A program made the position numbers and the translations under genes. From positions 124,001 through 188,000 of the forward strand of contig JADDMT010000004.1 of the NCBI GenBank assembly GCA_021401465.1: 64,000 bases of DNA, read 5' to 3'. Below are positions 31,227-41,892 of this stretch, in pieces. This stretch comes from Teratosphaeria epicoccoides. Lineage: Eukaryota > Ascomycota > Dothideomycetes > Mycosphaerellales > Teratosphaeriaceae. The notes beneath the pieces were generated by a model. The model made no database searches. It worked only from the letters and a program-made list of their open reading frames with translations, and had not been told where the DNA came from. The first letter of the stretch is position 1. Every line of letters starts with the position of its first letter.

Positions 31227-32630
31227 ATGTCTTATCGCACCGGCGGTACGAACTCTTACAGCCAGCAAAACTCCCGCTCCCACGCACTGGGACGCACATC
31301 TAGCCAGGGGATCTCCAGATCCACCCGGAGAATAACGCGCAGCGGCACTACAGCTGTCGAGCCATGGGACATGCAACCCGGGGAGGGAACGAGCATGCAG
31401 GACGCCGCGTCTGCGGCTCGCGCGATGCGTGCTGAGAACCTCATGGCCCGTAGGTATCCATTCCTGCAACGCGGCAGCGTAGCTTTCCGTCAGCAATATG
31501 GCACCACGCAGTCCGGCGCTCCGGCCTCCGTGGCTGGCACGCTGAGGCCACAGGACTCCATCTCCAATGCCGGTGCAGCGGCCCGTGACCGCAGCAGGAT
31601 CAGCGGCGCCAACGCTGGGTTTCGTCAGCAGCAGGACACGAGCAGGCAGCGTGGTGTTGTCGCGGCTTCAGGTCCCTTGCCTTCGGCGTCTCAACTTGTG
31701 CGGGAGGCGCATGGTGGATGCGGTCACCAAGGTGTGCGAGGCTTCAGGAGGTGGCTCAGCAGGAGGAGCAGCACGTCTGAGACTCGTTCTGAGGACGAGT
31801 TTGCCAGGGATATGCAGAGGATGCGTCTGGCCAATGAGGAGAGCAGCATAGGCACCCCGGTTGCCGTATCGCCGTCGAGATTCTGCCGTGGACGTAGGCG
31901 TAGCATCTCTGGATCCACGAACAGGATTGCTGCAGCCATAGACCGGCGCTTGATGCGTAGTAGACCCGATGGTACTGGGTATGACTCGTCGACGACCTAC
32001 ACCTATAACTCCAGCCGTCCGAGGCGCTCGAGTGATGTGGGTAGCTCTGCATACTCGAGACGGAGTTCCTCGGGTCCAGATCTGCTCGCGAGGGATGCGC
32101 AGAGGTATAGGCGTAGCTCGACGAATAGGAGTGGGAGCCCTTTTCGCATGTCCAGCAGCTCTTCTGGCGTGGGTGGCCTGGAGAGGTACGGCAGGCATCG
32201 TAGCACCTCCGGCGCCGACTATCCGCCCTGCTATCCCTCGTCCGACTCATCGAGCACCGGAAGCGGAATCCGCACGCATTACCCCTGCTACTACCTTTCA
32301 TCCAGCTCACAAAGCAGTCGTCCCAGCAGCAGCCTTCCCTCATACGGCACCATCAGCAGCAATTGCAGCACTCGCTTCCCTCCCTGCTACCCCTCAGACA
32401 GCTCCATCAGCGGTGTGAGCCGCACCAGCTACCCATCCTACGGCACCGTCAGCAGCGGCTCCTGTAGCGACCTCTCTACATACCCCGTCACGCGCCGCGG
32501 CTCTGTGAGCAGCGTGATTTCTCACGAGTCGCTTCCGCTGAGCCCGTACGCGGAGGAATACTGGGTGCGGCAGAGATTCGGCGCTTGCTATAACCCTAAG
32601 GCGGAGGAGATGGCCAGGAATGCAAGGTGA
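31227..32630 (+). CDS. Ser/Arg-rich low-complexity protein, orphan
   Basis: The single frame from ATG 31227 (MSYRTGGTNSYSQQNSR) encodes 467 aa, about a quarter serine, with no recognised domain. Order: a basic Ser/Arg N-terminus; a helical patch around DEFARDMQRMRLANEESS; RRSS-type basophilic phosphosite motifs; then a repeat region in the last third. There DYPPCYPSSDSSSTGSG and RFPPCYPSDSSISGVS alternate with SLPSYGTISSNCS and SYPSYGTVSSGSCS. The conserved-looking end is SPYAEEYWVRQRFGACYNP. No signal peptide or membrane segment is present. The repeats and bias suggest a disordered, perhaps lineage-specific protein. Function unknown. Confidence 0.65.
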   Translation: MSYRTGGTNSYSQQNSRSHALGRTSSQGISRSTRRITRSGTTAVEPWDMQPGEGTSMQDAASAARAMRAENLMARRYPFLQRGSVAFRQQYGTTQSGAPASVAGTLRPQDSISNAGAAARDRSRISGANAGFRQQQDTSRQRGVVAASGPLPSASQLVREAHGGCGHQGVRGFRRWLSRRSSTSETRSEDEFARDMQRMRLANEESSIGTPVAVSPSRFCRGRRRSISGSTNRIAAAIDRRLMRSRPDGTGYDSSTTYTYNSSRPRRSSDVGSSAYSRRSSSGPDLLARDAQRYRRSSTNRSGSPFRMSSSSSGVGGLERYGRHRSTSGADYPPCYPSSDSSSTGSGIRTHYPCYYLSSSSQSSRPSSSLPSYGTISSNCSTRFPPCYPSDSSISGVSRTSYPSYGTVSSGSCSDLSTYPVTRRGSVSSVISHESLPLSPYAEEYWVRQRFGACYNPKAEEMARNAR

Positions 32631-33254
32631 AGGTTTGGAGATAGGGACTGGTGGCGTCGAGTGCTAGACGCTACACGCGATGTTGGTCATGCGAGAGAGG
32701 GCGACGGTGAAACAGCAGGCGATGATCGTAAAATGGTGCAGTATTGAGATGGTCTGAGACTTTGATTCCGGACATGAGGAGGCGTTGGCTTTTATGTCTC
32801 GGGTCGATTGAGACATTTGTTCGTTTGTACTGTATCAGCAGCTTGCGAGTCAAGAATGAAACTCATTACAGCCGCGAACACATCGCTCCTTTCCCCTTGC
32901 TCAACAGCAGCACACTCCTCCGACATCATCGTCCCACCAGGCCAAGCCCAGCCCTCCATCATCCTTCCAAGATCAAGAATGACAGGCCTCCTTTGTTTAT
33001 ACACGCACAATGCGTCTTTCGGGTAAGTTTGCACAACGCATTGTCCACTCCACCTCGACTAAACTTGGAATACCAGGTATAGAAAAAGAAGACGGCGATC
33101 TTCGACAGCGAGCCTTCAGAAACTTTTGCCAGCATCTGAAGATCATCGCGGTATTCAAGAGCGGTATAATGTACTGAGAGAAGTCATTGAGCATTTAATT
33201 GGATCAGAGACACCACGACATTTCTTGTCACCTGTCGTCGAGACCGCTACCACC
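32631..33254. other. intergenic, no gene seen
   Basis: About 620 bp lie between two same-strand orphan genes. The second gene's frame is open from 33126 but lacks an ATG before 33255. A GTAAGT near 33021 could belong to a 5'-leader intron, but I cannot show it. Confidence 0.4.
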
Positions 33255-34067
33255 ATGTCGTCCAGCAGCCACGGACACGTCGCGTCAACAAGCGTTAGTA
33301 GCACGACCACCAGGGACAAGCGACCCTCCTTCCTGACCCAAGCCCACTTCGAGCACATCCGCTCCCTGCGACGCCAGCAACAGACAGGCCCGCCGTTATC
33401 CATGCTAAACAAGTACGAAGACTTCATCGCGCCGACAGATTGCAGATGTCCGTCTTGCAGGATGCAGACGAAGTATGGACCACATGTGCTTTGCCAGAAT
33501 GGACCAAAGAAGCTCTCTGGAGATCATGAGGCGACGCTGGCGACGCTGCCTGAGACGGCGTACAGTCCGAAGCTTGAGAGTGGGGAGAAGCGGAAGTTGC
33601 CGGCTGGTGAGGTGGCGGGGAGGGTGGCAAGTGGGATCAAGAGACGCTTGTCGGCGTCCAAGGAAAGACAGGCGGGATCTGCTGACCTGAGAGAATCGAC
33701 ACAGCAACTGGGACGGCCTGAAGTGACTTACTCCTCTCCCGAAGTCTCGTCAGGGGTCTTTGCCGGCTTCGACTCCTGCAGCGTGCCGCACAAGGGCGAG
33801 TCTTTGGCATACGCTGAGCTCGTTTTTCACGCCCGCGCACTCCTAAGCGACTTCGACGTCCCTTCCACGATCGCACGTGAGGAGAGCCCGAGAGACTCCG
33901 TCGTGGGCACAGTTCGAGATTCTGATGTCGAAAATGACCTGGCTGCGGACCTGGAGGAGACGACGCGGAAGCTGCGGGAGATCGAGCTGGCGTATGGAGG
34001 CGAGGAAGACGAAGAGGAGTACCCTTTGCATTTCCGGCATGATTCGTTGAGTCGTAGGTACTTTTGA
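33255..34067 (+). CDS. hypothetical protein with CxC-type Cys cluster
   Basis: The frame from ATG 33255 (MSSSSHGHVASTSVSS) gives 270 aa. A Ser/Thr-rich start is followed by SFLTQAHFEHIRSLRRQQQ and a small Cys cluster, CRCPSCRMQTKYGPHVLC, that could bind zinc. A Lys/Ser-rich linker follows. The C-terminus is acidic and helical, with LAADLEETTRKLREIELAYG and an acidic run before PLHFRHDSLSRRYF. No known domain. The neighbouring orphan genes share the Ser/Arg bias, so this may be lineage-specific. The start is not certain. Confidence 0.6.
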   Translation: MSSSSHGHVASTSVSSTTTRDKRPSFLTQAHFEHIRSLRRQQQTGPPLSMLNKYEDFIAPTDCRCPSCRMQTKYGPHVLCQNGPKKLSGDHEATLATLPETAYSPKLESGEKRKLPAGEVAGRVASGIKRRLSASKERQAGSADLRESTQQLGRPEVTYSSPEVSSGVFAGFDSCSVPHKGESLAYAELVFHARALLSDFDVPSTIAREESPRDSVVGTVRDSDVENDLAADLEETTRKLREIELAYGGEEDEEEYPLHFRHDSLSRRYF

Positions 34068-34370
34068 GGCTCGCATACGTTCTGTTTCTCGTTCCATCTA
34101 TCGGATTTTTGTCCTTGTCAGCTCCATCGGCTGCCTTCAGAATTTCTCATGATCAGCGCTTTCCGTTTGATAAAGCTAACGTAACTTAGAAGTGAGCTGA
34201 GTGAATGGGTATGAGACCAAACCAGCGGTTGGCCAATTTTTTTCTTTATTTTCTGCCAGCTTTGGAAAGTACTTACAACCATAGAGAAGTTCAGCAGTGT
34301 CTTGCACAATTGAGCAGCCAGAGACATGACGATCACATCGCATGGAACGATCGCGAACTCGTGAGCCACG
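34068..34370. other. intergenic, no gene seen
   Basis: A short gap before the decayed F-box-like gene. A T/A-rich stretch (TTTTTTTCTTTATTTT) lies at about 34238-34253. Confidence 0.4.
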
Positions 34371-35153
34371 ATGAAACGAGTCACTCCGTATCCGAAAGCG
34401 CGTATCTTTCCAGTCTCCGCGCCCAACACAACGCAAACAGCTCGCTCCTTCCTGGACCTACCCCCAGAAATCCGGAATCTTGTCTACAGCCACCTTTTAG
34501 CAGACATCGCGGATCGAATCGTCCTGCCAATTACAGGCGCACGGAAGGAGAGCCTGTGGCACCGACTCATCTTCCGGTGGCGCAGATCTGAAGGTCGAAC
34601 GACATCACGCCTGGTGCTGCTCCAGACGTTCCGCCAGTTGCATCGAGAACGCTTCAGCTGCGTTCACGGCATCGTATAAGCGGATATGAGCAGCGACAGC
34701 AAAGAGCACTGGTACAATGTGCAGATCGCCAGCGGCATCTTCGACGAACAACCCCAGCGAAGCCTGGCTAGTTCCGGATCGTCTCTGACGTTCGTGACGC
34801 ACCTTACCCTTGATGCCGCCGACAGCTTGTTCCATCTCATCATAGCGACCTGAGAGGCCAGGCTGCAAATATGGCTTGAAGATTAAAAGGGCCTCCCCTC
34901 AAGGCCTCACCCAGAGCGCTGGGTGGAGACCATGAGGGCGACGAGCAAGACCAGGCCATTCTTACAGAATATCGAAGTCACCACGCTGATCCACGAGGTC
35001 TTTGATCATTGCGGAAGTGATGCTGATGGAGTCATCCTTGTGGGCATTGCCGTCAGAAGACAGTCAGCCGAAATTGGTGCAGGCGTTTCCGAGAGTCCGG
35101 AAATCGAGACTGGTCGGGGACGAGATTGGGATAGAGTACGTGAAAGCGGTTGA
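34371..35153 (+). pseudogene. F-box-like (LPxEIRNxVY) protein, decayed
   Basis: The frame from ATG 34371 encodes SFLDLPPEIRNLVYSHLL and LVLLQTFRQLHRE, the hallmark of the large Dothideomycete family with a degenerate F-box start. TAA at 34677 stops it. The same frame goes on with EHWYNVQIASGIFDEQPQ and LTFVTHLTLDAADSLFHLII, is stopped by TGA at 34851 and TAA at 34884, and continues with PFLQNIEVTTLIHEVFDHC. Coding character across three in-frame stops without any frame change points to point mutation as the cause. After about 35050 a different frame (YVKAVDGRRWC) looks more coding, so a late frameshift is likely as well. Confidence 0.6.
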
Positions 35154-35470
35154 TGGCCGGCGCTGGTGCCATTCGATGAGGAGGGAGGATGTCCCAGCTG
35201 AACCGTTGTGGTGGTGTAGGTGGCGGATGGACCAGAGCGTGCCTCTGGTGGTGTGGCTCGATGTCGAGTCGTGGGGTACTGGTGTATGCCTAGTCGCAGC
35301 TTGTCGAGGAATGCAGATAGATAAAGGCCTGTTCAAGCTGTGCCACCTGAAAGCCATATTGTCTTTGGACAAAGCCACAGCCCAAAGCGGAACATGCAAA
35401 GTGGAGATTTCAAAACTCACCATCGTCAACCCACCTGATGCGCCGATACGCTTTACGGGCGAGCACGACC

Positions 35471-35923
35471 ATGTGCTGCCATCGGCTGTTTATCTACGAC
35501 ACCTGCGGGCACAGCGCCTTCAGCCCTGAACCGTTGATCACCTGCCGGCACGCTGCCATTCCACCCGATGGGACGCACTCGACAAGCTGCGAGATCATTG
35601 CACATCCATACCAGTCCTGGCGTTTGAATTACCTGTGTTCGGAGTGCGCAGTCCGTCGGCAAAGCATGCTGAGCCGCTTGGAAAGGAACCAGACAGTCGA
35701 GTTTGACGATTGGAAGTGGAAAGTGAGCTATGCGCTGCCGATCCACGGAAAAGATTACTGGACGACGAAGATGGAGAACTTGAGGCTGGAGCGGGAGAGG
35801 GCGGAAAAGGAGAGTTTGAGGTCGAGAAAGGAGAAGAGGAAGAGTCGGTTGTCAGTAAATTGGAAGAGACTGAGTCGGATGAAACGTGCCAAGTCGTTGT
35901 CGCCGAACGGGCCGAGGTATTAG
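35471..35923 (+). CDS. small Cys/His protein, unknown
   Basis: The frame from ATG 35471 gives 150 aa (MCCHRLFIYDTCGHSAFS); an ATG 33 nt upstream at 35438 is also in frame. The first half has cysteines and histidines in a zinc-ribbon-like spacing: MCCHRLFIYDTCGH, LITCRHAAI, SCEIIAHPYQSWR, YLCSECAVRRQ. The second half is a basic helix, ERERAEKESLRSRKEKRKS. Short proteins with an MCxxxxxxxxCGH start are common in Capnodiales, without known function. It overlaps no other supported gene. Confidence 0.55.
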   Translation: MCCHRLFIYDTCGHSAFSPEPLITCRHAAIPPDGTHSTSCEIIAHPYQSWRLNYLCSECAVRRQSMLSRLERNQTVEFDDWKWKVSYALPIHGKDYWTTKMENLRLERERAEKESLRSRKEKRKSRLSVNWKRLSRMKRAKSLSPNGPRY

Positions 35924-36005
35924 CGTCATGGCTTTGACTTGAACCATACCCGGCCACAACTGCTCACCTCTGCCCACCCCCTGCAATCTATACACCACCG
36001 CCGCA

Positions 36006-36370
36006 ATGCCAACGCCCGAAAGCGAATCCTTCAAAGCACAAAAGCCAACGGTGCCGCCCACCTTCGACGGCGTCGACTACGACGACAATATTGCGCTGAA
36101 AGCGGCGCGCGACAGCATCATTCGCGAGCAGTGGGTGCAGAGCATGATGGCGCGCTTGATCCGCGAGGAGATGGGAAAGTGCTATTACCGGGAGGGCGTG
36201 AATCATTTGGAGAAGTGCGGGCATCTGAGAGGTGAGTCGCTGCGCTGGATGTTTGGATTGGGGTGTGAGTACTGATGATTATGTGTGTTCTAGAGAGGTA
36301 TCTAGAGCAGCTGAAGCATGCCAAGGTGAAAGGATATCTGTGGGATCAGCAGAATTATGTCAGGAAGTGA
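36006..36370 (+). CDS. NADH:ubiquinone oxidoreductase 12 kDa subunit (NUO-12/NDUFB10 type)
   Basis: Exons 36006-36231 and 36294-36370 give 100 aa. The 62-nt intron (GTGAGT, ACTGAT, TCTAG) falls within a Glu codon. The protein starts MPTPESESFKAQKPTVPPTF and contains FDGVDYDDNIALKAARD, IREQWVQSMMARLIREEM and CYYREGVNHLEKCGHLRERY. These are the diagnostic sequences of the fungal 12 kDa complex I subunit, including the paired cysteines of the PDSW/NDUFB10 fold. It sits on the intermembrane-space side of the membrane arm. The length fits the family. Confidence 0.93.
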
Positions 36371-36667
36371 GGCGGAAGAGGAGATGGATTTGAGAGGTGG
36401 TGTGTGATACGCATGGGCTTGCAGAGACACAGCAGTGAATTACGCGGGATGGGAGGCACGGTAGGACCAAGCTGGAGCATGGTAGGAGAGAAAACGCTCA
36501 CTCGTCACGGACATCTGAAGCGGTCTCGCCGTAACAATGGTGGTGTAAGGCGCTCTGCCAGCCAAATCGAATAGAGATACACACATCCCACGTCCCTGTG
36601 TACGCGGCAGGATCTATTCACGCTGACATTGACCAAGACTCATATTTTCATCTGTCATAACATACCT

Positions 36668-38426
36668 CTAAGCCACCCAGAACCAAAACTGCTCAAACAC
36701 ATTCTTCGGCACAGGCGGCACGTCCATCGCCTCCAACTCGTCCATCTCCCGCGTCCCAGTCACGACATCAACATCAGCAATCTTATGCGCCCACATCCAA
36801 TGTCCACACCACTGCCTCCTAGCCTCCGCCCACCCGAGATCGCCGCTCCACGAGCACTCCCTGACCACATACCTCGTGCTCGCATGGATCTTATGACTGA
36901 AGTACAGAAGCAAGAAAATTGGTACAGTGACGTACGCAGCCAAGAAATCCGCGACATCCCACTGCGACGGGAAGAAGACCGCATACCCGTTCGTGAGCAC
37001 GACTAAAGTGACAAGAACGAGAACGACCCATGTAGCGTACGGTTGCACAGGCGTCCTGAACGGCAAATGACGAGAGCATGCCCCGGACTTCCCTCGCTTT
37101 GCGGAACCGGAGGTACGTGATCATGGCGACGATCCACGCGATGAGACCTGCGATCGTAGCGATATTGGAGAACCAATTGAACACTTTCGCGCCGCTGTGC
37201 GACACGTTGAGTTGGGCGAGACATCCAAAAAGCCAGGTGAAGAGGGACCGCAGCATACGGGACTCCGCGCTCGCTCGTCCAGGTCAAGAATCTGGGCGCT
37301 TGGTTGTTGAGCGCCATGCTGAAGATCACTCTTGATCCAGAGTACAGGAATGCGTTACCGGCTGACCATGCGGACGTCAGGATCGCGGCATTGATGACAT
37401 GGTTCAAGCCTCTGATGCCCGCTCTCTGGATGCCAATCACGAACGGACTCGCGCTTGCGTCTGAGCTGCCGGACAGGAGACGCGGGTCGTCGAAAGGCAC
37501 GATCACCCCTATCGCTAGCGATCCGAGACCGTAGAACAGCGCCAGGCGCCACACATACCGCCGAGCTGCCTTGGGAATGTTACGGCGGGGAGCTACAGTC
37601 TCCCCGGCAGCGGTCGCGATGAGTTCAGGGGACGTGATGAAAGCGAAGCCAGCCTTGATGAACGCTGTCCAGAACGCCAGAAAAACCTTCCGGTATTCCC
37701 TTCCACCAGCATCGGCCTGAACGCCCCCGGGTTATCAGGCTCCCAGTACCTAAACCCAAGCCTATCATGACTCGGCCCACCGCCAAAGAACAGCACAAGG
37801 CTCAGAATGATGAGACCGGTGACGGTGATGAGCTTGATCGAAGCGAACCAGAACTCCGCTTCGCCGAAGAAGGAAACGGCGATAATATTCAACAACAAAA
37901 TCCCGACAAGAATGACCGTGATCCACACCCCCACCGATACGCTCCCCTCCGTCCAGTACCCCACCAATATGCCCCCTGCCGTCACTTCCGCAGCCACCAG
38001 CATCGCATACGCGAATCAGTAGTTCCAGCCATCCGCGAACGCTAGACTCTCATCTACAAACCTTGCCACGAAATACGGAAGCGAGATACCTTGAAGGGGA
38101 AGGTAGGTCACCATTTCAGCCAAGTCATTCATCACGATCCAGACGACCAGGATCATGCAGATATAAGCGGTGAATAGCGGCGCGGAGCCGACAAGTGACA
38201 GGATGCTGCCGGAGGCTACAAAGAGGCCGGTGCCAATTGCGCCGCCGAGCGCGAGGAATTGGATGTGTCGGCTTTTGAGGCCGCGGTTGAGGTGTTTGTT
38301 GGCATTGTTTGGGATGGCGAGGCCTCCGGGAGGGGGGATCGTGGTTTCTGTGTCGGGAGACTTGCGTTCGCCGTCGATGCGGAGAGAAATTGACATCTTC
38401 GCAGGCGCTCTGTCGCACTTTGTCAT
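36668..38426 (-). pseudogene. amino-acid permease (yeast amino acid transporter family), decayed
   Basis: From ATG 38426 a typical YAT permease begins: LKSRHIQFLALGGAIGTGLF, and GWNY, where an in-frame TGA at 38016-38018 stands in place of the usual Trp. The frame continues with FAYAMLVAAEVTAGGILVGY. At about 37700 (a run of T) it shifts to FLAFWTAFIKAGFAFITSPE, then VINAAILTSAWSAGNAFLYS. Near 37240 it shifts again to AKVFNWFSNIATIAGLIAWI, and near 37075 once more to LPFRTPVQPYATWVVLVLVT. It ends at FEQFWFWVA. All twelve or so helices can be found, but one stop and three frameshifts rule out a full-length product. Segments abut, leaving no space for introns. A recently lost transporter gene. 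Confidence 0.85.
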
Positions 38427-41400
38427 AGGTGCGTCTCCTCTCGTTCACCGCGGGGGTTTGCAGTCGCCCAGGCGTCCCTAAGGCTGATTGGGCGGAGTCA
38501 ATGTTCATGCCACTTAGCCAATGACGCGTCTGTATTGCAGCAGGTTTACGATAGCATCCGCAGCACGTCTGCCACAGGCCCTGCTCAATGAGTCCTACCC
38601 GCATGCAAGATTAAGACGTGCGGCCAGGATTTTGTGGTTCGCGAGGCATCGTGCTCACTCATCTCGAGCGGGGCCAGCGATCAGCAAGAGCGCGGAGTCT
38701 TTTTCGCGTCCCGCCATCCATGCTCGAGCGAAGCTATACGGTCATCATGTCGATAATCGCTGTGGCTGGTCTTGACATGTCCTCCCCCTGAACAGAAGAA
38801 GTCGAAGAGGTGAAGTGCAGTGCGGAGAAAATGCTAATGACCATGCAAGTGCCAACCATTGACCTGACAAAGGTAATCCAGCGATCGACCTCGTCCTGAC
38901 CATAGCTCGCATGCTGCTGCTATTATTAATATTGTGTGTGTGCTGCGCTGGAGGCAGGAGTGGCAGGAGTGGCAAGGTATTGCGAGAGCAATTGACTTTT
39001 TCCGGCTGCATGTAAACAATCGGCCACGCAAGAGCGGCCGTGCCTCGAGCATGTCACAGCCTTCTCGATGTCTTCGGCGCACGCCTCCCTAGTGCTTTCG
39101 ATGAGTGCATTGAGCCACTGGTCCTCATGAGAAGCAGCTCGAAAGCATGAACTTCCTGCCGCTCGGCGAAATAAGTCGCATGCCTTGAGCAGGGCATTAG
39201 TATGCGGCTTGTCCTTCTTGACTTTGACTCCATGCAGACTATACGCACCAGCCGCTCGTCAGCGTCTTGACTTTATCATTGCTCGATCTGGGTCGAAAAG
39301 TCAAGTGAGCCCGCTGTCATAACAGTACTTCCACACACAGATCGCCGTTGTTCATGCGTGCGGGCCCTCGGTTCCTTGGAACACTTCGCAAGCAGATGTC
39401 TAACCATGACAAGACATTGCTGATACTTTGATCGGGCCTTTCCCTTTGCTTGTCCTTACCTGGCTGTCATCGCATTCTCCATCGCCAACCTCCTCGAGTC
39501 TGCATCGCAAGATCGGTACTGATGTGCACGGTCGGTCGAGGCACCAGCACCGATTATCTTTGCTGTTCGCAATGTTGAACTTCCCGGCCCTCATCAGCAA
39601 GCAAGCACGAGCATCGTCACGAACAAGTCCGGTGGCTTTGTTCCCCTCAGCGTGCGAAGTGGAACCGCAAAAAAAGCCAGTGCGCGTCGGGCAAAGATTG
39701 CCGAGACCAAGCTAGAGGCACTGGGAAGTTGGCGCATGCGATCCATCGGGCAGAGAACCTCCTGGTTTCCTAAGACAGGGCTGTCTGTCAACAGAGCTAG
39801 GGCCAGGTAGAAGCTCATGGAACCATGTAAGTTCCCACCGCCATCCATTCAATCTCAGCTGTCCTGGATAGAGGTGACGTACAGACCTGTTTGGGTCGCC
39901 AATTCCGGCGTGCATATTGATTGGCGCACATTGCTCAGCCAGGTGCCGCAATCGGCGTATTCCTGAAACATCCAGAGCTCTGTATTCGCGGCAGCAGCGG
40001 CTGTAGCACTAATTCGTTAGGAAACATGCCTCTTGTGTTATCCAAACCACGGGATAGGCTTGGGTGTGCTGCCTCACGTTCTTTCCATGCCGCCATCGCG
40101 CATCAATTGAAACTTGGTTGATAAGCAGCCCATCGTGATCGCATCCCTAACCCAAGCACCAAGTCAGCCACGGGTCAGGCAACAGCTAGCCTAGTCACTC
40201 GACTGCCCAAAGACACGGGCTTGCAAATTGCTCGTACACTCGTTCGCAGATACTCCGGGCGAACGCAGGTACGAAGCGATCATGTCGGCAGCATGCGAGA
40301 CGAGTCTCACGAGTGGGCGCCCGATTCGCTCATGTCGCGTTCCAGGAAGAGCGACAAGCAGTGTCACGGTACATTCACATTCACACGGTACGATGGGCGT
40401 AGAAGTTGCCTCGGACCTCTTGGTATCAGCTGCTGTCACGCCGGATGCCTGCCTGAGCATGCAGCGGTATCGTTGATACGGGCTGCAGGTTTTCAGGCCG
40501 GCGGATAAAGTCGTTCTCGTCGAGCGGTGAAGTACCCCCCCCCCCGCCAAACAACGCGGTCACGACCCTCGTCATGACTCGCAAAAAGACCAAAATATGA
40601 CAGAGGATTGCTGGAATAATTGGGCAATCCAAGGACGGCGAGAGCGGTGAGCAGCCGTCTATCCGATTTGCTGCGCAAACAATGGCAAAGCACACGCAAA
40701 GCTTGGTCTGGGGCCAGTTTCGTAAGCCCAACATTTGCAGGCTTGGTATGCGGCGAGGACGGCGAGTGACTCCAAGTTGATACCCCTGGTGTGATGGTGA
40801 CGCCGGCGGCATTGAAGGGGATTGGAGGGCTTTATAGAAGCGCGATGATGCTGATGTTGGGCTGCGATGTATGGCGCAGAGTGCTGCTACTGTACAAAGT
40901 GATGGGTGGCGGAGGCTAGGTAGGGATCGAGCCGCGCCTCGGCCCTGGCAAACCCTTTTCATAGTGTACCGCTGTGCGGTCATCAAAGGCGCGTTGATTG
41001 TAGGGAGTATGGCGCGCGTCGACCTCACTCGTCCTCAAGCGCGATGGCGCGAATTTCACGAAGTGTCCTTGTCCTCACCCTCGTTCTCCACCCCATCGAT
41101 CGTCATGCCGCCGCCCTTCTGCGAGCACGTGGGGAAGCTGTCGCGTTCCAGCACCCTCTCCGACAGGCCACCACCAGGCCACCACCAGCCTCATGATCAC
41201 GAGGCTCTGCGATCTATCTCGGCGGCGTTGGAGGTTGTCTCAGACGCAGGTCATCCTCGTCTGTCCGTCGACCGTCCCGTCGGTAAGTTGGGAGCACATC
41301 ACGGGACGCGGAGCAAGAGAGAAGTTTGCACCTGATCTGCGATTGGAGGGCGCATGGGGCTGCAGGCCGCTTATGCATCCCACAGCCTATCAGCCAACTC

Positions 41401-41892
41401 TTCCGCTGCACTTCTACCCGACTCTTCAGGCTCCGATGGGCACCGAATGAGCGCTATCCTGCATTCCTGTCTCTCTCGTCTCTTGTCGCGCGCATTTGGC
41501 GACGATGGCCGTTGCCCGTCCCCACCCTGCTCGTTTATGCTAAGGTTCTGCCCGACGGGAACATCAAGTTGTGTCAGTATCTAAAGCAAGCTTGTCCCTG
41601 CTACTTTCGCCACCATTTACACTTCATTTAGCATTGATTGTCGTTCTCGAACCCGCCCGCCTGCTTTACTTTCAAACACCCTTCTCCACCATCCTTGTCC
41701 ATCTGCCTGCTCAACGCCTTCTCCCTCAACCGCACACGAGGGGGCGCGCGCGCCACACTCGCGCATGATACAGAGTCATTCACCAGCAGCGCGTGCAGCC
41801 AGCCGGCCATTTCTCGCGTGATTGCGCAGCTTCGGCGGGCCCAGCCGCCCACACCGCTCATCCGCCGACCACACCGTAACCTGCATACAAAC
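38427..41892. other. long gene-poor region upstream of the bZIP gene
   Basis: About 3.5 kb have no supported gene. A run of 11 C lies at 40535-40545. The last 300 bp are CT-rich, as in a long 5' leader. The bZIP frame is open from about 41638 but has no ATG before 41893. Other frames (for example the 200-codon minus frame near 40426-41028) show no domain. Confidence 0.5.

Noticed and set aside
40535..40545. Run of 11 C as a possible G-quadruplex or i-motif
   Set aside because: A single homopolymer without spaced G/C tracts; likely a simple slippage tract.
40426..41028. 200-codon minus frame in the gene-poor region
   Set aside because: Composition is non-coding, it starts without a supported context, and no domain is visible.
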